Assembly: GCF_030694575.1 (NCBI RefSeq)
Contig: NZ_JAUYUS010000057.1
Location: 1 to 33,125, forward strand
Direction of reading: 5' to 3'
DNA from: Parvibaculum sp.
GTDB lineage: Bacteria; Pseudomonadota; Alphaproteobacteria; Parvibaculales; Parvibaculaceae
DNA: 33,125 bases
Shown here: in pieces, positions 9,777 through 18,226 of the stretch
Position numbering within the stretch: position 1 is the stretch's first letter
Layout of the letters: each line of letters opens with the position of its first letter
The notes under the pieces: generated by a model
Seen by the model: the letters and a program-made list of their open reading frames with translations, nothing else
Database searches by the model: none
What the model was told of the DNA's origin: nothing
Program-made: the position numbers and the translations under genes

Positions 9777-11069
9777 TCAATCCTCGAACGGATCCTTCAT
9801 CAGGATCGTGTCGTCGCGTTCGGGCGAGGTGGAGAGGAGCGCGACGGGGGCTTCGATCAGTTCTTCCACGTAGCGCACGTATTTGACGGCCGCCGCGGGG
9901 AGTTGCGCCCATGAGCGCGCGCCCTGGGTGCTGTCCTTCCAGCCTTCAAGCGTTTCATAGATCGGCCTGACCTTCGCCTGCGCGTCCATGCCGGCGGGCA
10001 GATGATCGACCAGCTTGCCGTCGATCTCGTAGGCCGTGCAGACCTTGATCTCGTCGAAGCCGTCCAGCACGTCGAGCTTCGTCAGCGCGATGCCGGTGAT
10101 GCCGCCGGTCTTGATCGCCTGCCGGACCATGACGGCGTCGAACCAGCCGCAGCGGCGCTTGCGCCCCGTGACGGTGCCGAACTCGTGGCCGCGCTCGCCG
10201 AGGCGCTGGCCGACTTCATCCGTAAGCTCGGTCGGGAACGGGCCTTCGCCGACACGCGTCGTATAGGCCTTGGTGATGCCGAGCACGAAACCGATGGCGC
10301 CCGGACCGACGCCGGAACCGCCCGCCGCCTGCCCCGCCACCGTGTTCGACGAGGTGACGAAGGGATAGGTGCCGTGATCGACGTCGAGCATGGTGCCCTG
10401 CGCGCCCTCGAAGAGAATGCGCTGGCCCTTGCGCTTCGCCTCGTCGAGCACGTTCCAGACGGGGGCGACGAAAGGCAGCACGCGCGGCGCGATCTCCTTC
10501 AGCGCCTCGACGATGGGACCGACTTCGAGTTCCTCGAGATTGTTGCCGCGGCGGAGCGCGTTGTGATGCGCGAGCAGGCCCTCGACCTTGATGGCGAGCG
10601 TCTTCGGATCGGCGAGGTCGATGACGCGGATGGCGCGGCGGCCGGCCTTGTCTTCGTAAGCAGGGCCGATGCCGCGCTTGGTCGTACCGATCTTCACGCC
10701 GGAATTCGCGCCTTCGCGCATCTCGTCCAGTTCGCGGTGAACGGGAAGGATGAGGACGGCGTTTTCCGCGATCTTGAGATTGTCCGGCGTGACGGTGACG
10801 CCCTTGGAGGCGATCTCATCCACTTCCTTCGCGAAGGCCCAGGGATCGAGCACCACGCCATTGCCGAGGATCGACAGCTTGCCCTTGCGGACGATGCCGG
10901 AGGGCAGCAGCGACAGCTTGTAGGTGACGCCGTCGATGACGAGCGTATGGCCCGCATTGTGACCGCCCTGGAAGCGCACCACGACATCGGCGCGCTCAGA
11001 GAGCCAATCCACGATCTTGCCCTTGCCCTCGTCTCCCCACTGGGAGCCGACTACCGCCACATTTGCCAT
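9777..11069 (-). CDS. purA: Adenylosuccinate synthase PurA
   Basis: The product has 430 residues from ATG 11067-11069. A TTG nine bases upstream would add three residues but sits too close to the AAGG site. PurA joins aspartate to IMP using GTP, the first step from IMP to AMP, in the cytoplasm. The glycine-rich loop [13 protein letters not shown] is at residues 11-23, followed by GGHNAGHT at about 38-45. The later block [17 protein letters not shown] and the C-terminal GTP-binding region KLDVLDG are also intact. Confidence 0.98.
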   Translation of the reverse strand: MANVAVVGSQWGDEGKGKIVDWLSERADVVVRFQGGHNAGHTLVIDGVTYKLSLLPSGIVRKGKLSILGNGVVLDPWAFAKEVDEIASKGVTVTPDNLKIAENAVLILPVHRELDEMREGANSGVKIGTTKRGIGPAYEDKAGRRAIRVIDLADPKTLAIKVEGLLAHHNALRRGNNLEELEVGPIVEALKEIAPRVLPFVAPVWNVLDEAKRKGQRILFEGAQGTMLDVDHGTYPFVTSSNTVAGQAAGGSGVGPGAIGFVLGITKAYTTRVGEGPFPTELTDEVGQRLGERGHEFGTVTGRKRRCGWFDAVMVRQAIKTGGITGIALTKLDVLDGFDEIKVCTAYEIDGKLVDHLPAGMDAQAKVRPIYETLEGWKDSTQGARSWAQLPAAAVKYVRYVEELIEAPVALLSTSPERDDTILMKDPFED

Positions 11070-11138
11070 ATGATTCAAAGCCTTAGGAAGTGGATGCCCG
11101 CCCTGGCCCGCGCCTCACGCGAACCCCCAGACAAGCCG

Positions 11139-11171
11139 AAAGCCCCCTTGGCCTTTTGGGCCGGGGGCTTT
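11139..11171. other. GC-rich hairpin upstream of purA
   Basis: Arms AAAGCCCCC (11139-11147) and GGGGGCTTT (11163-11171) enclose an inner GGCC/GGCC stem. The shape resembles an alphaproteobacterial terminator but lacks a long T run on either strand. It lies between the divergent purA and pirin genes. It could be a remnant terminator of a gene that once preceded purA, or part of the purA leader. Confidence 0.5.
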
Positions 11172-11316
11172 GGCATTGTCTATCCGATCGGGAGGCCGAT
11201 GGGAAGGGGTTTGGGGCCACTTCCGCCTTGTTGGCGGGGCGGATATGGCGGAATCTCACAAGAATGACGGGGCGGCCTGCGCACCATCCGGATAGCGCGA
11301 CAGAAGGAGCATTCCC

Positions 11317-12246
11317 ATGAGCTGGCTACCCGACAAGGAACCGGAACCTGGCGACCGCAAATCCTGCGAGGCGCTGGAACTCGCGATCGTGCCGAGAGCG
11401 CGCGATATCGGCAGCTTCGGCCAGAGCTTCGAGGTCCGGCGCGCGCTGCCGCATGGCAAGCGGCAAATGGTGGGGCCTTTCATCTTCTTCGACCAGATGG
11501 GCCCGGCGATACAGGCGCCCGGACAAGGCATGGATGTGCGGCCGCATCCGCATATCGGCCTCGCGACCGTCACCTATCTCTTCGACGGCGCGATCATGCA
11601 TCGCGACAGCGAGGGCAATGCGCTGGAAATCCTGCCCGGCGCGATGAACCTGATGACGGCGGGACGCGGCATCGCGCATTCGGAGCGCTCGCCGGACGCG
11701 CAGCGTGCGAGTGGCCAGCGCATTTCCGGCATCCAGAGCTGGGTGGCGTTGCCGAAGGCGCTGGAGGAGACGGCACCGGGTTTCGAGCATTACAGCGCCG
11801 ACAGCCTGCCCGTCGTGAGCGATCATGGCGTGACCGCGCGCGTGATCGCAGGCGACGTGTTCGGCAAACGCTCGCCGGTAAAGACGCTCTCCGACTGGTT
11901 CTATGCCGATGTGTCGCTGGAGGCAGGCAAGAGCGTGCCGCTCGACAGCGATTATGAAGAACGCGCGGTCTATGTGGCCGAAGGCGCGGTGACGATCGCG
12001 GGCGAGACCTTCGAAGCGTCGCAGATGCTGATTTTCCGCCCCGGCGACAGGATTACCGTGACGGCGGCGAAGCCCTCGCGCATCATGCTGCTCGGCGGCG
12101 CGGCCATGGAAGGTTCGCGCTATATCTGGTGGAACTTCGTCTCGTCGAGCCGCGAACGGCTGGAGCAGGCGAAGGAAGACTGGGCGCAGGGCCGCTTCAA
12201 GCCGGTGCCCGGCGAAACGGAATTCATTCCCCTGCCCGAGCGTTGA
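11317..12246 (+). CDS. Pirin-family protein
   Basis: The product has 309 residues, starting at an ATG behind AAGGAG. It is a bicupin of the pirin type. The N-terminal cupin carries the metal ligands in RPHPHIGLATVTYLFDG (two histidines around residue 77) and later GRGIAHSERSP (histidine and glutamate). The pirin phrase PFIFFDQMGP precedes them, and the C-terminal cupin is less conserved. Pirins bind iron; some oxidise quercetin and others act as regulators or redox sensors, so the role here is open. An osmC-family gene follows after eight bases, suggesting an operon with a redox or stress theme. Confidence 0.93.
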   Translation: MSWLPDKEPEPGDRKSCEALELAIVPRARDIGSFGQSFEVRRALPHGKRQMVGPFIFFDQMGPAIQAPGQGMDVRPHPHIGLATVTYLFDGAIMHRDSEGNALEILPGAMNLMTAGRGIAHSERSPDAQRASGQRISGIQSWVALPKALEETAPGFEHYSADSLPVVSDHGVTARVIAGDVFGKRSPVKTLSDWFYADVSLEAGKSVPLDSDYEERAVYVAEGAVTIAGETFEASQMLIFRPGDRITVTAAKPSRIMLLGGAAMEGSRYIWWNFVSSSRERLEQAKEDWAQGRFKPVPGETEFIPLPER

Positions 12247-12254
12247 GGAAAAGC

Positions 12255-12644
12255 ATGGCGACGAGCGTACATCTGACAAGCACATCCGGCGTCTTCCAGG
12301 AAATGGAAGCGCGGCAGCACAAGATGACGGCTGACGAGCCCACGAACAATCACGGCACCGACAAGGGCCCGGCGCCTTACGAGCTGCTGCTGGCATCGCT
12401 TGCCGCCTGTTCGTCGGCAACGCTGCGCATGTATGCCGACCGCAAGGGCTTCGCGCTCGGCACGATCACGGCCGACCTGAAATTCAAGCGCGACGCTGAC
12501 GGAAACGAGAGCATCGATCGCGTCATCTCGTTCAGCGAGACGCCGACGGAAGAGCAGATGGAACGGATCAGGGATATAATCGAAAAAACGCCGGTGACAA
12601 AGACGCTGAAACGCGGCACACCGATCGCGACGCGCTTTCTCTGA
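12255..12644 (+). CDS. OsmC/Ohr-family protein lacking the second cysteine
   Basis: The product has 129 residues from ATG 12255 (GAGGAAA site). The frame stays open upstream into the pirin gene, but that part is a shadow. OsmC and Ohr proteins reduce organic hydroperoxides with a pair of cysteines. The first is present in LLLASLAACSSATLRMYADRKG (about residue 53). In the usual place of the second, within the phrase normally read as CPV, the protein has IEKTPVTKTLKRG, with threonine. There is no other cysteine. The peroxidase cycle, if it runs, would need an outside thiol; another role is equally possible. It lies between the pirin and pentapeptide genes in one probable operon. Confidence 0.9.
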   Translation: MATSVHLTSTSGVFQEMEARQHKMTADEPTNNHGTDKGPAPYELLLASLAACSSATLRMYADRKGFALGTITADLKFKRDADGNESIDRVISFSETPTEEQMERIRDIIEKTPVTKTLKRGTPIATRFL

Positions 12645-12657
12645 CAGGCAGGAAATC

Positions 12658-13323
12658 TTGAAACAATTGAAATCAGTCCGCGCGGCAATGCTGATGGCCG
12701 CGATATTCGCCGTCGCGTTTCATCATGCACCCGCCATGGCGCAACCGACGCCGGAAGTGGAAGCGCTCGCCGCCAGGATCAAGGCGGATCAATACAGGAC
12801 CATCATCAATTGCGAGGGCTGCAACCTTGCGGGCGCGAATTTCGACGGGCAGTTCCTGCGCCTCGCCGCCCTGCAGGGGGCGGATATGCGGGGCGCGAGC
12901 TTTCGCGGCGCCGACATGACGGGCGTTCATTTCAATCGCGCGAAGCTCGACGGCGCCAGTTTCGCGGGCGCCAACATGGCGGGCGCGGTGCTGCTCGGCG
13001 CGAGCCTGCGCGGCGCGGACCTTTCCGATGCGCGGCTCGACGCGGTGCGCGTGCATGACGCCGATTTCACCGGCGCGAACCTTCAACGCGCCAATCTGCG
13101 CATGCTCGAATATGTGCATCGCCTGACATTTGCGGGCGCTGACGCGCGCGGCGCCATCTTCCGTCACTCTTATCTCGCTCGGGTGAATTTCACCGGGACG
13201 GACCTCAGGGGCGCGGACTTCACCCGCGCCAAGGGCCTCACCGACAAACAGCTCTCCCTCGCCTGCGGCGACGAAACGACGATATTGCCGCCGGACCTGA
13301 CCATTCCGCGATGCGCGAATTGA
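12658..13323 (+). CDS. Secreted pentapeptide-repeat protein
   Basis: The product has 221 residues from a TTG start (12658) that has AGGAAA just upstream. This start gives a complete signal peptide: MKQLKSVRAA, a hydrophobic core, and a probable cleavage after AMA at about residue 28. An ATG at 12688 would lose the basic N-terminus and has no ribosome site. From about residue 50 to 200 the sequence is a run of A(D/N)LXX-type units such as GADMRGASFRGADMTG and FTGANLQRANLR, which build a right-handed beta-helix. The likely location is the periplasm. The function is not known. It ends seven bases before a convergent PAS gene. Confidence 0.88.
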   Translation: MKQLKSVRAAMLMAAIFAVAFHHAPAMAQPTPEVEALAARIKADQYRTIINCEGCNLAGANFDGQFLRLAALQGADMRGASFRGADMTGVHFNRAKLDGASFAGANMAGAVLLGASLRGADLSDARLDAVRVHDADFTGANLQRANLRMLEYVHRLTFAGADARGAIFRHSYLARVNFTGTDLRGADFTRAKGLTDKQLSLACGDETTILPPDLTIPRCAN

Positions 13324-13330
13324 AGCCAGG

Positions 13331-13828
13331 TCAGGCCGCGAGCGGAAAGGCGGCGCAGCGAAGGCCGGACGGCACGTCGGCGGCGACGAAATAGCTGGCG
13401 CCGCGCAGTATCTTGTTCACGGCTCCCGTCTCGTCGACCAGCGGCATTTCCACCGCCTCCATGCCAAGCCAGTTGCGCGTGTGCCAATCGAGACGCGTGA
13501 GCCGCCTGTAGGGCCGCATCTCCTCGACGATCACGCGAAGCCCGTCGAAAATCTGTGGAGCGGCCTCGCCATAGAGCTCGGCATCGACCCAATGCCCGGT
13601 GGCGTCGCGACCGAGCTTGTCGACGATCTCGGTGCCGATGAGACGGTGCCGAAAGCCTAACGGCTCGTGGCACACGTCCAGCAGGTTCAGGATCGGGAGA
13701 AAGTGTTTGATTTCGGCCGGATCGAGATCGGCCCGCATGGGTGCCGGCCGGTCGGCTTTTTTCTTCAGCCAGTAAGCGTAAAGCCGCTCCAGACGCGGGT
13801 CGCGAAAACCCGTACTTCCCAAGTGCAT
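13331..13828 (-). CDS. PAS_5-type single-domain protein, copy A
   Basis: The product has 165 residues, almost all one domain. The pattern RLERLYAYW near the start, then HRLIGTEIVDKLGRDATGHWVD, RPYRRLTRLDWHTRNW and LPLVDETGAVNKILRG-like text, fits the small PAS family (PAS_5) that is abundant in Alphaproteobacteria. These proteins have no attached output domain, and their ligand and partner are unknown. It starts at ATG 13826-13828 behind GGGGGG. It is a close paralogue of the gene at 14571-15059, and the two flank a membrane-protein gene. Confidence 0.78.
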   Translation of the reverse strand: MHLGSTGFRDPRLERLYAYWLKKKADRPAPMRADLDPAEIKHFLPILNLLDVCHEPLGFRHRLIGTEIVDKLGRDATGHWVDAELYGEAAPQIFDGLRVIVEEMRPYRRLTRLDWHTRNWLGMEAVEMPLVDETGAVNKILRGASYFVAADVPSGLRCAAFPLAA

Positions 13829-13989
13829 CTGTGCCCCCCGGCATTACCTGGTACTTTTACTGAGAGAAGTGTCACTTCGCGATAGTTAAGGGAGAGTTAC
13901 CGGCCGTCGCGGCTGGAAACCGGAGCGTTTCAGGCAGATCATGACCGCCAAGCTCCGGCGGCGGAGATGTGAGCTTTGGGGGAAAATCA

Positions 13990-14574
13990 ATGAGCGAGAA
14001 AGCCGACGATCTGGCACGCCGCATTCAGGCGCTTCAGCTCGAACTCGAAGCGGAGGTCGCCCGGCAAAGCGCGGCGCTGCGCTACGGGCTCGAACATGGA
14101 CGCGCCGTCTTCGAGGAAGAAATACTGCGCCGGCACCGCGAATTGCAGACGCGGCTTTCGAGCTACATCCTCCATGCGAAGCCGCTCGTCGTGCTGACGG
14201 CGCCGGTCATCTATTCGCTGATCGTGCCGCTGGTACTGCTCGACATCTGCGTCAGCATCTATCAAGCGGTGTGCTTTCCGGCCTATGGCATCGAGAAGGT
14301 GAAGCGGAGTGACTATCTCATTTTCGACCGCGGCCACCTCGCCTATCTCAATGCGCTGGAAAAACTGAACTGCGCCTATTGCTCCTATGCGAACGGCTTG
14401 CTCGCCTATGTGCGGGAGATCGCCGGACGGACGGAAGCCTATTGGTGCCCGATCAAGCACGCGAAGAAAGCCATCGGCGCGCATGAGCACTATATGGGGT
14501 TCGCCGCATTCGGCGATGCGGATGCCTATCGCCGGAAGATCGCCGCGCTGGACGAGACCGCACAAAAAAACTAG
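13990..14574 (+). CDS. Membrane-associated protein with conserved-looking cysteines, unknown function
   Basis: The product has 194 residues from ATG 13990, placed after a GGGGGAAAA site; a GTG 21 bases earlier is less likely. An N-terminal amphipathic stretch (about residues 2-60) looks coiled. A long hydrophobic segment (about residues 63-92) could cross the membrane once or twice. The C-terminal half has LNCAYCSYANGLLAY and TEAYWCPIKHAKK, three cysteines and nearby histidines that could bind a metal. I do not recognise a characterised family. The stop codon overlaps that of the convergent PAS gene in the four bases CTAG (14571-14574). Confidence 0.85.
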   Translation: MSEKADDLARRIQALQLELEAEVARQSAALRYGLEHGRAVFEEEILRRHRELQTRLSSYILHAKPLVVLTAPVIYSLIVPLVLLDICVSIYQAVCFPAYGIEKVKRSDYLIFDRGHLAYLNALEKLNCAYCSYANGLLAYVREIAGRTEAYWCPIKHAKKAIGAHEHYMGFAAFGDADAYRRKIAALDETAQKN

Positions 14575-15059
14575 GCGGCGATGGGCCAGCTCATGCGGCG
14601 CGCGACGCCCCAATCGGCGCCGACGGTGAAATGGCTCGCGCCGCGCAGGATCATGTTGACCCTGCCATCCTCGTCGAGGAGGGGCATTTCGAGCGACTCC
14701 ATGGCAAGCCAGGGACGGTCGTGCCAATCGAGACGCGCGAGGCGGCGGTAGGGACGTATCTCCCAGGCGACGGCCGCGAGACCGTCGAAAACCTCGGTGG
14801 TGGCGGGACCGTAAAGCGTCTCGTCCACCCATTTTCCGGTGACGTCCCGCCCCACGCGATCGACGATCTCCGCGCCGACAAGCCGGTGACAGAAGCCGAG
14901 CGGGTCCTGGTGAACATCTATGAGGTGAACGATGGGGATCAGGGGACCGAGTTCCATCGGTCTGATGTTACGGCGCGCCGGCGCCTGACGGTTTCCCCTC
15001 TTGCCGCGCCAGTAGTCGAGGAGGCGCGCGAGGCGCGTGTCCCTGAACAGGTCTTCCAT
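14571..15059 (-). CDS. PAS_5-type single-domain protein, copy B
   Basis: The product has 162 residues from ATG 15057-15059, which has a GGGGGGGTGG site; a longer open frame reaching 15188 has no good start and would overlap the serA terminator. It aligns along its whole length with the gene at 13331-13828: RLARLLDYW, CHRLVGAEIVDRVGRDVTGKWVDE, RPYRRLARLDWHDRPWLAME and VNMILRGAS. The two genes are therefore paralogues that arose by duplication around, or before arrival of, the membrane-protein gene between them. The ligand and role are unknown. Confidence 0.78.
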   Translation of the reverse strand: MEDLFRDTRLARLLDYWRGKRGNRQAPARRNIRPMELGPLIPIVHLIDVHQDPLGFCHRLVGAEIVDRVGRDVTGKWVDETLYGPATTEVFDGLAAVAWEIRPYRRLARLDWHDRPWLAMESLEMPLLDEDGRVNMILRGASHFTVGADWGVARRMSWPIAA

Positions 15060-15148
15060 ATCGCCACCCCCCCGAAACGCCACCACACCCAAGGCCCGCC
15101 TCAACTCAGAGGCCAGCAAGGTCTTAGCGCGACGGAAGGAAAGGCGCA

Positions 15149-15178
15149 ATAAAGCGGCGGACCCGAAGGCCCGCCGCT
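15149..15178 (-). terminator. Intrinsic terminator of serA
   Basis: On the minus strand the stem AGCGGCGGGCC/GGTCCGCCGCT closes on a TTCG tetraloop (15153-15178) and is followed by TTTATT. It lies 20 bases past the serA stop codon. Confidence 0.85.
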
Positions 15179-15197
15179 CAATTGCCACCCAAAGCCG

Positions 15198-16775
15198 TCA
15201 GAAGCTCAGCGACTTCACCTGCACCACATGCGGCAGGGCCTGGATTTCGGCGAGGACGGCCGGCGTCACATCCGCATCGACCTCGATGAGGCAGATGGCG
15301 TCGCCGCCGGCTTTCTCGCGGCCGAGATTGAAGTTCGCGATATTGATCGAGTTCTTACCGAGGATCGAGCCGAGCGCGCCGATAAAGCCGGGCTTGTCCT
15401 GGTTCGTCACATAGAGCATGTGCGGCCCGAGCGCCGCTTCCATGTTGACTCCCTTGATCTGGATGAGGCGCGGCTTGCCGCCCGAGAATACGGTGCCCGC
15501 GACCGAACGCTCCTGGCGCTCCGTCTTCACGACGAGGCGGATATAGGTTTCGTAGGCGCCCTGCTGCTCGCGCTTCACTTCCGAGACCTTGATGTTGCGC
15601 TCTTTCGCGATCACCGGCGCCGACACCATGTTGACGTCCTCGAGCTGCGGCTTGAGGAGGCCGGTAAGGGCGGCATTGGTCAGCACGCGCGTATTCATCT
15701 CCGCGACATCGCCCGCATATTCGACGGTAACCTCGGAAATGCCGCTCTCCGTGAGCTGACCCGCGAAGGAGCCGAGCTGCTGCGCGAGCGTGAGGAACGG
15801 CGTGAGCTTCGGCGCTTCTTCCGCCGAGACGGCCGGCACGTTGATCGAGTTGGTGATGGCGCCGTTGAGGAGATAGTCGGCCATCTGCTCGGCGACCTGC
15901 AGCGCAACATTTTCCTGCGCCTCGTTGGTCGAGGCGCCGAGATGCGGTGTGCAGATGATCTGCTCCATGCCGAAGAGCGGGTTCGACTTCGCGGGCTCCT
16001 CCTCGAACACGTCGAGCGCGGCACCGGCAACATGGCCGCTTTCGATGGCCGCCTTAAGGTCCGCTTCGACAATGAGGCCGCCACGCGCGCAATTGATGAT
16101 GCGGACGCCCTTCTTGCACTTCGCGAGGCTTTCCGCATTGAGGATGTTGCGCGTCTTGTCGGTGAGCGGCGTGTGGAGCGTGATGAAGTCGGCACGCTTC
16201 AGAAGCTCTTCAAGCTCGACCTTCTCGACGCCCATGTCCTGCGCGCGTTCCGGCGTGAGGAAGGGATCGAAGGCGATGACCTTCATGCGAAGGCCGAGCG
16301 CGCGGTCGGCGACGATGGAACCGATATTGCCGCAGCCGATGATGCCGAGCACCTTGGCCGTCACTTCGACGCCCATGAATTTCGACTTTTCCCACTTGCC
16401 CGCATGGGTCGACGCATTCGCCTGCGGAATGTCGCGGGCGAGCGCGAACATCATCGCAATGGCATGTTCGGCGGTCGTGATCGAGTTGCCGAAAGGCGTG
16501 TTCATGACGATGACGCCGGCGGCGGTGGCGGCCGGGAGATCGACATTGTCGACGCCGATGCCGGCGCGGCCGACGACCTTGAGCTTCTTCGCGGCGGCGA
16601 GAACCGGCGGCGTGACCTTGGTCGCCGAGCGGATGGCGAGACCGTCGTAATCGCCGATGATCTTGATGAGTTCGTCGCGGTCGAGGCCGGTCTTCACATC
16701 GACTTCAAGGCCGCGATCCTTGAAGATCTGTACGGCGGCGGGGGAAAGCTGATCGGAAATCAGAACCTTGGGCAT
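15198..16775 (-). CDS. serA: D-3-phosphoglycerate dehydrogenase SerA
   Basis: The product has 525 residues from ATG 16773-16775, chosen for its AGGAGG site; the frame is open 36 bases further but without one. SerA oxidises 3-phosphoglycerate with NAD, the first step of serine synthesis. The NAD-binding loop GIIGCGNIGS is near residue 147. Catalytic-region blocks INCARGGLI, AALDVFEEEP and CTPHLGAST follow. A middle domain of the long (type I) SerA and a C-terminal ACT domain (about residues 450-525, MLYVTNQDKPGFIGALGSIL) complete it; the ACT domain normally binds serine for feedback. It is downstream of serC in one operon. Confidence 0.97.
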   Translation of the reverse strand: MPKVLISDQLSPAAVQIFKDRGLEVDVKTGLDRDELIKIIGDYDGLAIRSATKVTPPVLAAAKKLKVVGRAGIGVDNVDLPAATAAGVIVMNTPFGNSITTAEHAIAMMFALARDIPQANASTHAGKWEKSKFMGVEVTAKVLGIIGCGNIGSIVADRALGLRMKVIAFDPFLTPERAQDMGVEKVELEELLKRADFITLHTPLTDKTRNILNAESLAKCKKGVRIINCARGGLIVEADLKAAIESGHVAGAALDVFEEEPAKSNPLFGMEQIICTPHLGASTNEAQENVALQVAEQMADYLLNGAITNSINVPAVSAEEAPKLTPFLTLAQQLGSFAGQLTESGISEVTVEYAGDVAEMNTRVLTNAALTGLLKPQLEDVNMVSAPVIAKERNIKVSEVKREQQGAYETYIRLVVKTERQERSVAGTVFSGGKPRLIQIKGVNMEAALGPHMLYVTNQDKPGFIGALGSILGKNSINIANFNLGREKAGGDAICLIEVDADVTPAVLAEIQALPHVVQVKSLSF

Positions 16776-16800
16776 GGGAGCCTCCTGGTTGAACGGATAC

Positions 16801-16830
16801 CTGACCCGCAAGCGATGCTTGCCGGGTCAG
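16801..16830. other. Hairpin between serC and serA
   Basis: Arms CTGACCCG and CGGGTCAG enclose a second stem CAAGC/GCTTG with a one-base bulge and a GAT loop. It sits in the 72-base gap of the operon, with no T run. It could stabilise the upstream message, lower serA expression, or be a REP-like repeat. Confidence 0.6.
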
Positions 16831-16847
16831 GATCGAAAGGAATGGAT

Positions 16848-18020
16848 TTAAGCCGCTGCCTTGAGCGAGGAGAGCGCTTCCGCGAAGGCCCAGTCGAGCC
16901 ACGGCATCAGCGCGCGCATGTCGGTCGTCTCGACCGTCGCGCCCGCCCAGATGCGCAGGCCGGCCGGGGCATCGCGGTAGCCTGCGATGTCGTTGGCGAC
17001 GCCTTCCTTGTCGAGAAGATCGGCGATCTTCTTGGCAAAGGCGACCTGCTCGTCGTCGCTGAGCGCGGTGACGCGCGGATCGACGATCTTGAGGCAGACG
17101 GAAGTGTTGGAGCGCGTCTCGACCTTGTCGGCGAGAAACTCCACCCAGGCCGTGCGACCGACCCATTCGGCGATGACGGCGGCATTCGCATCCGCACGGC
17201 CGATGAGCGACTTGAGGCCGCCGATCGACTCCGCCCAGCCGAGCGCATCGAGATAATCCTCGACACAGATCATGGAAGGCGTGTTGATCGTCTCGCCCTT
17301 GAAGATGCCATCGATGAGCTTGCCGCCCTTCGTCATGCGGAAGATTTTCGGCATCGGCCAGGCGGGCGTATAGCTTTCGAGGCGTTCGACGGCGCGGGGG
17401 CTGAGGATCAGCATGCCATGCGCGGCCTCGCCGCCCAGCACCTTCTGCCAGGAATAGGTGACGACATCGAGCTTCGACCACGACAGGTCCTGCGCGAAGG
17501 CGGCGGATGTCGCATCGCAGATCGTGAGGCCCTTGCGGTCGGCCGGTATCCAGTCGCCGTTCGGAACGCGGACGCCGGAGGTCGTGCCGTTCCATGTGAA
17601 GACGACGTCGTTGTCGAAATTGACTTCCGCAAGATCGGGCAGCTTGCCGTAATCGGCTTTGAGCGTGCGCGCATCTTTCAGCTTGAGCTGTTTCAGGACG
17701 TCGGAGACCCAGCCTTCGCCAAAGCTTTCCCAAGCGAGGAGGTCGACGCCGCGGGCGCCCAGAAGCGACCAGAGCGCCATTTCGACGGCACCCGTGTCGG
17801 AAGCGGGAACGATGCCGATCTTGTAGTCGGCGGGCACACCGAGGACGCTGCGCGTGCGCTCGATGGCATCGACGAGACGCGCCTTGCCCGGTTTGGACCG
17901 GTGGCTGCGCCCGACAAGGGCATGTTCGAGATTTTTGATGGACCAGCCGGGGCGCTTGGCGCAGGGGCCGGAAGAGAAGTGCGGATTAGCCGGACGCACG
18001 ACCGGACGTTCGATAGTCAT
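16848..18020 (-). CDS. serC: Phosphoserine aminotransferase SerC
   Basis: The product has 390 residues from ATG 18018-18020. It makes phosphoserine from phosphohydroxypyruvate and glutamate using PLP. The start of the protein, [15 protein letters not shown], is typical of the alphaproteobacterial branch of this family. The PLP lysine lies in [16 protein letters not shown] at about residue 195. The C-terminal [14 protein letters not shown] block is intact. A TTG two codons upstream is in frame, but AGGATAGG is better placed for the ATG. The ribosome site is inside the second hairpin of the leader RNA, which should control its translation. Confidence 0.96.
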   Translation of the reverse strand: MTIERPVVRPANPHFSSGPCAKRPGWSIKNLEHALVGRSHRSKPGKARLVDAIERTRSVLGVPADYKIGIVPASDTGAVEMALWSLLGARGVDLLAWESFGEGWVSDVLKQLKLKDARTLKADYGKLPDLAEVNFDNDVVFTWNGTTSGVRVPNGDWIPADRKGLTICDATSAAFAQDLSWSKLDVVTYSWQKVLGGEAAHGMLILSPRAVERLESYTPAWPMPKIFRMTKGGKLIDGIFKGETINTPSMICVEDYLDALGWAESIGGLKSLIGRADANAAVIAEWVGRTAWVEFLADKVETRSNTSVCLKIVDPRVTALSDDEQVAFAKKIADLLDKEGVANDIAGYRDAPAGLRIWAGATVETTDMRALMPWLDWAFAEALSSLKAAA

Positions 18021-18027
18021 TTGCAAC

Positions 18028-18064
18028 CTATCCTCTCAGATAGCTGCCCCTCGGTGGGGAGGGG
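18028..18064 (-). ncRNA. serC leader RNA motif (two tandem hairpins)
   Basis: On the minus strand a first hairpin CCCCTC/GAGGGG (18047-18064) with loop CCCACC is followed by a second, CTATC/GATAG (18028-18043). The ribosome site of serC lies in and beside the second stem. Position, size and two-hairpin shape fit the serC RNA motif described from comparative genomics in Alphaproteobacteria. Its ligand, if any, is not known. Confidence 0.7.
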
Positions 18065-18077
18065 TGTCCCGCCGACG

Positions 18078-18106
18078 CGTATATGCCCAGCCGTTCTCCA
18101 AGTCAA
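18078..18106 (-). promoter_or_regulatory. serC-serA promoter
   Basis: On the minus strand TTGACT (18101-18106) is followed after 17 bases by TATACG (18078-18083). Transcription would begin about seven bases later, immediately ahead of the first hairpin of the serC leader RNA. Confidence 0.75.
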
Positions 18107-18226
18107 ATGACGCCATCGCGACGGAAAAGCACATGCCGCTGGAACCCGCGGAGTTCTGCGGAATTGTTAGGAGGAAGGGCCGGGACCCCGAAAAGCTCCG
18201 CCCGAAGCGCAACCCGGGAATCGCCC

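Noticed and set aside
10002-11267. A long plus-strand open frame over purA
   Set aside because: It is antisense to purA over nearly all its length, with no family features.
15228-18110. A 960-codon open frame on the plus strand opposite serA and serC
   Set aside because: It lies antisense to two certain genes, its product is arginine- and aspartate-rich without any motif, and such shadow frames are normal in GC-rich genomes.
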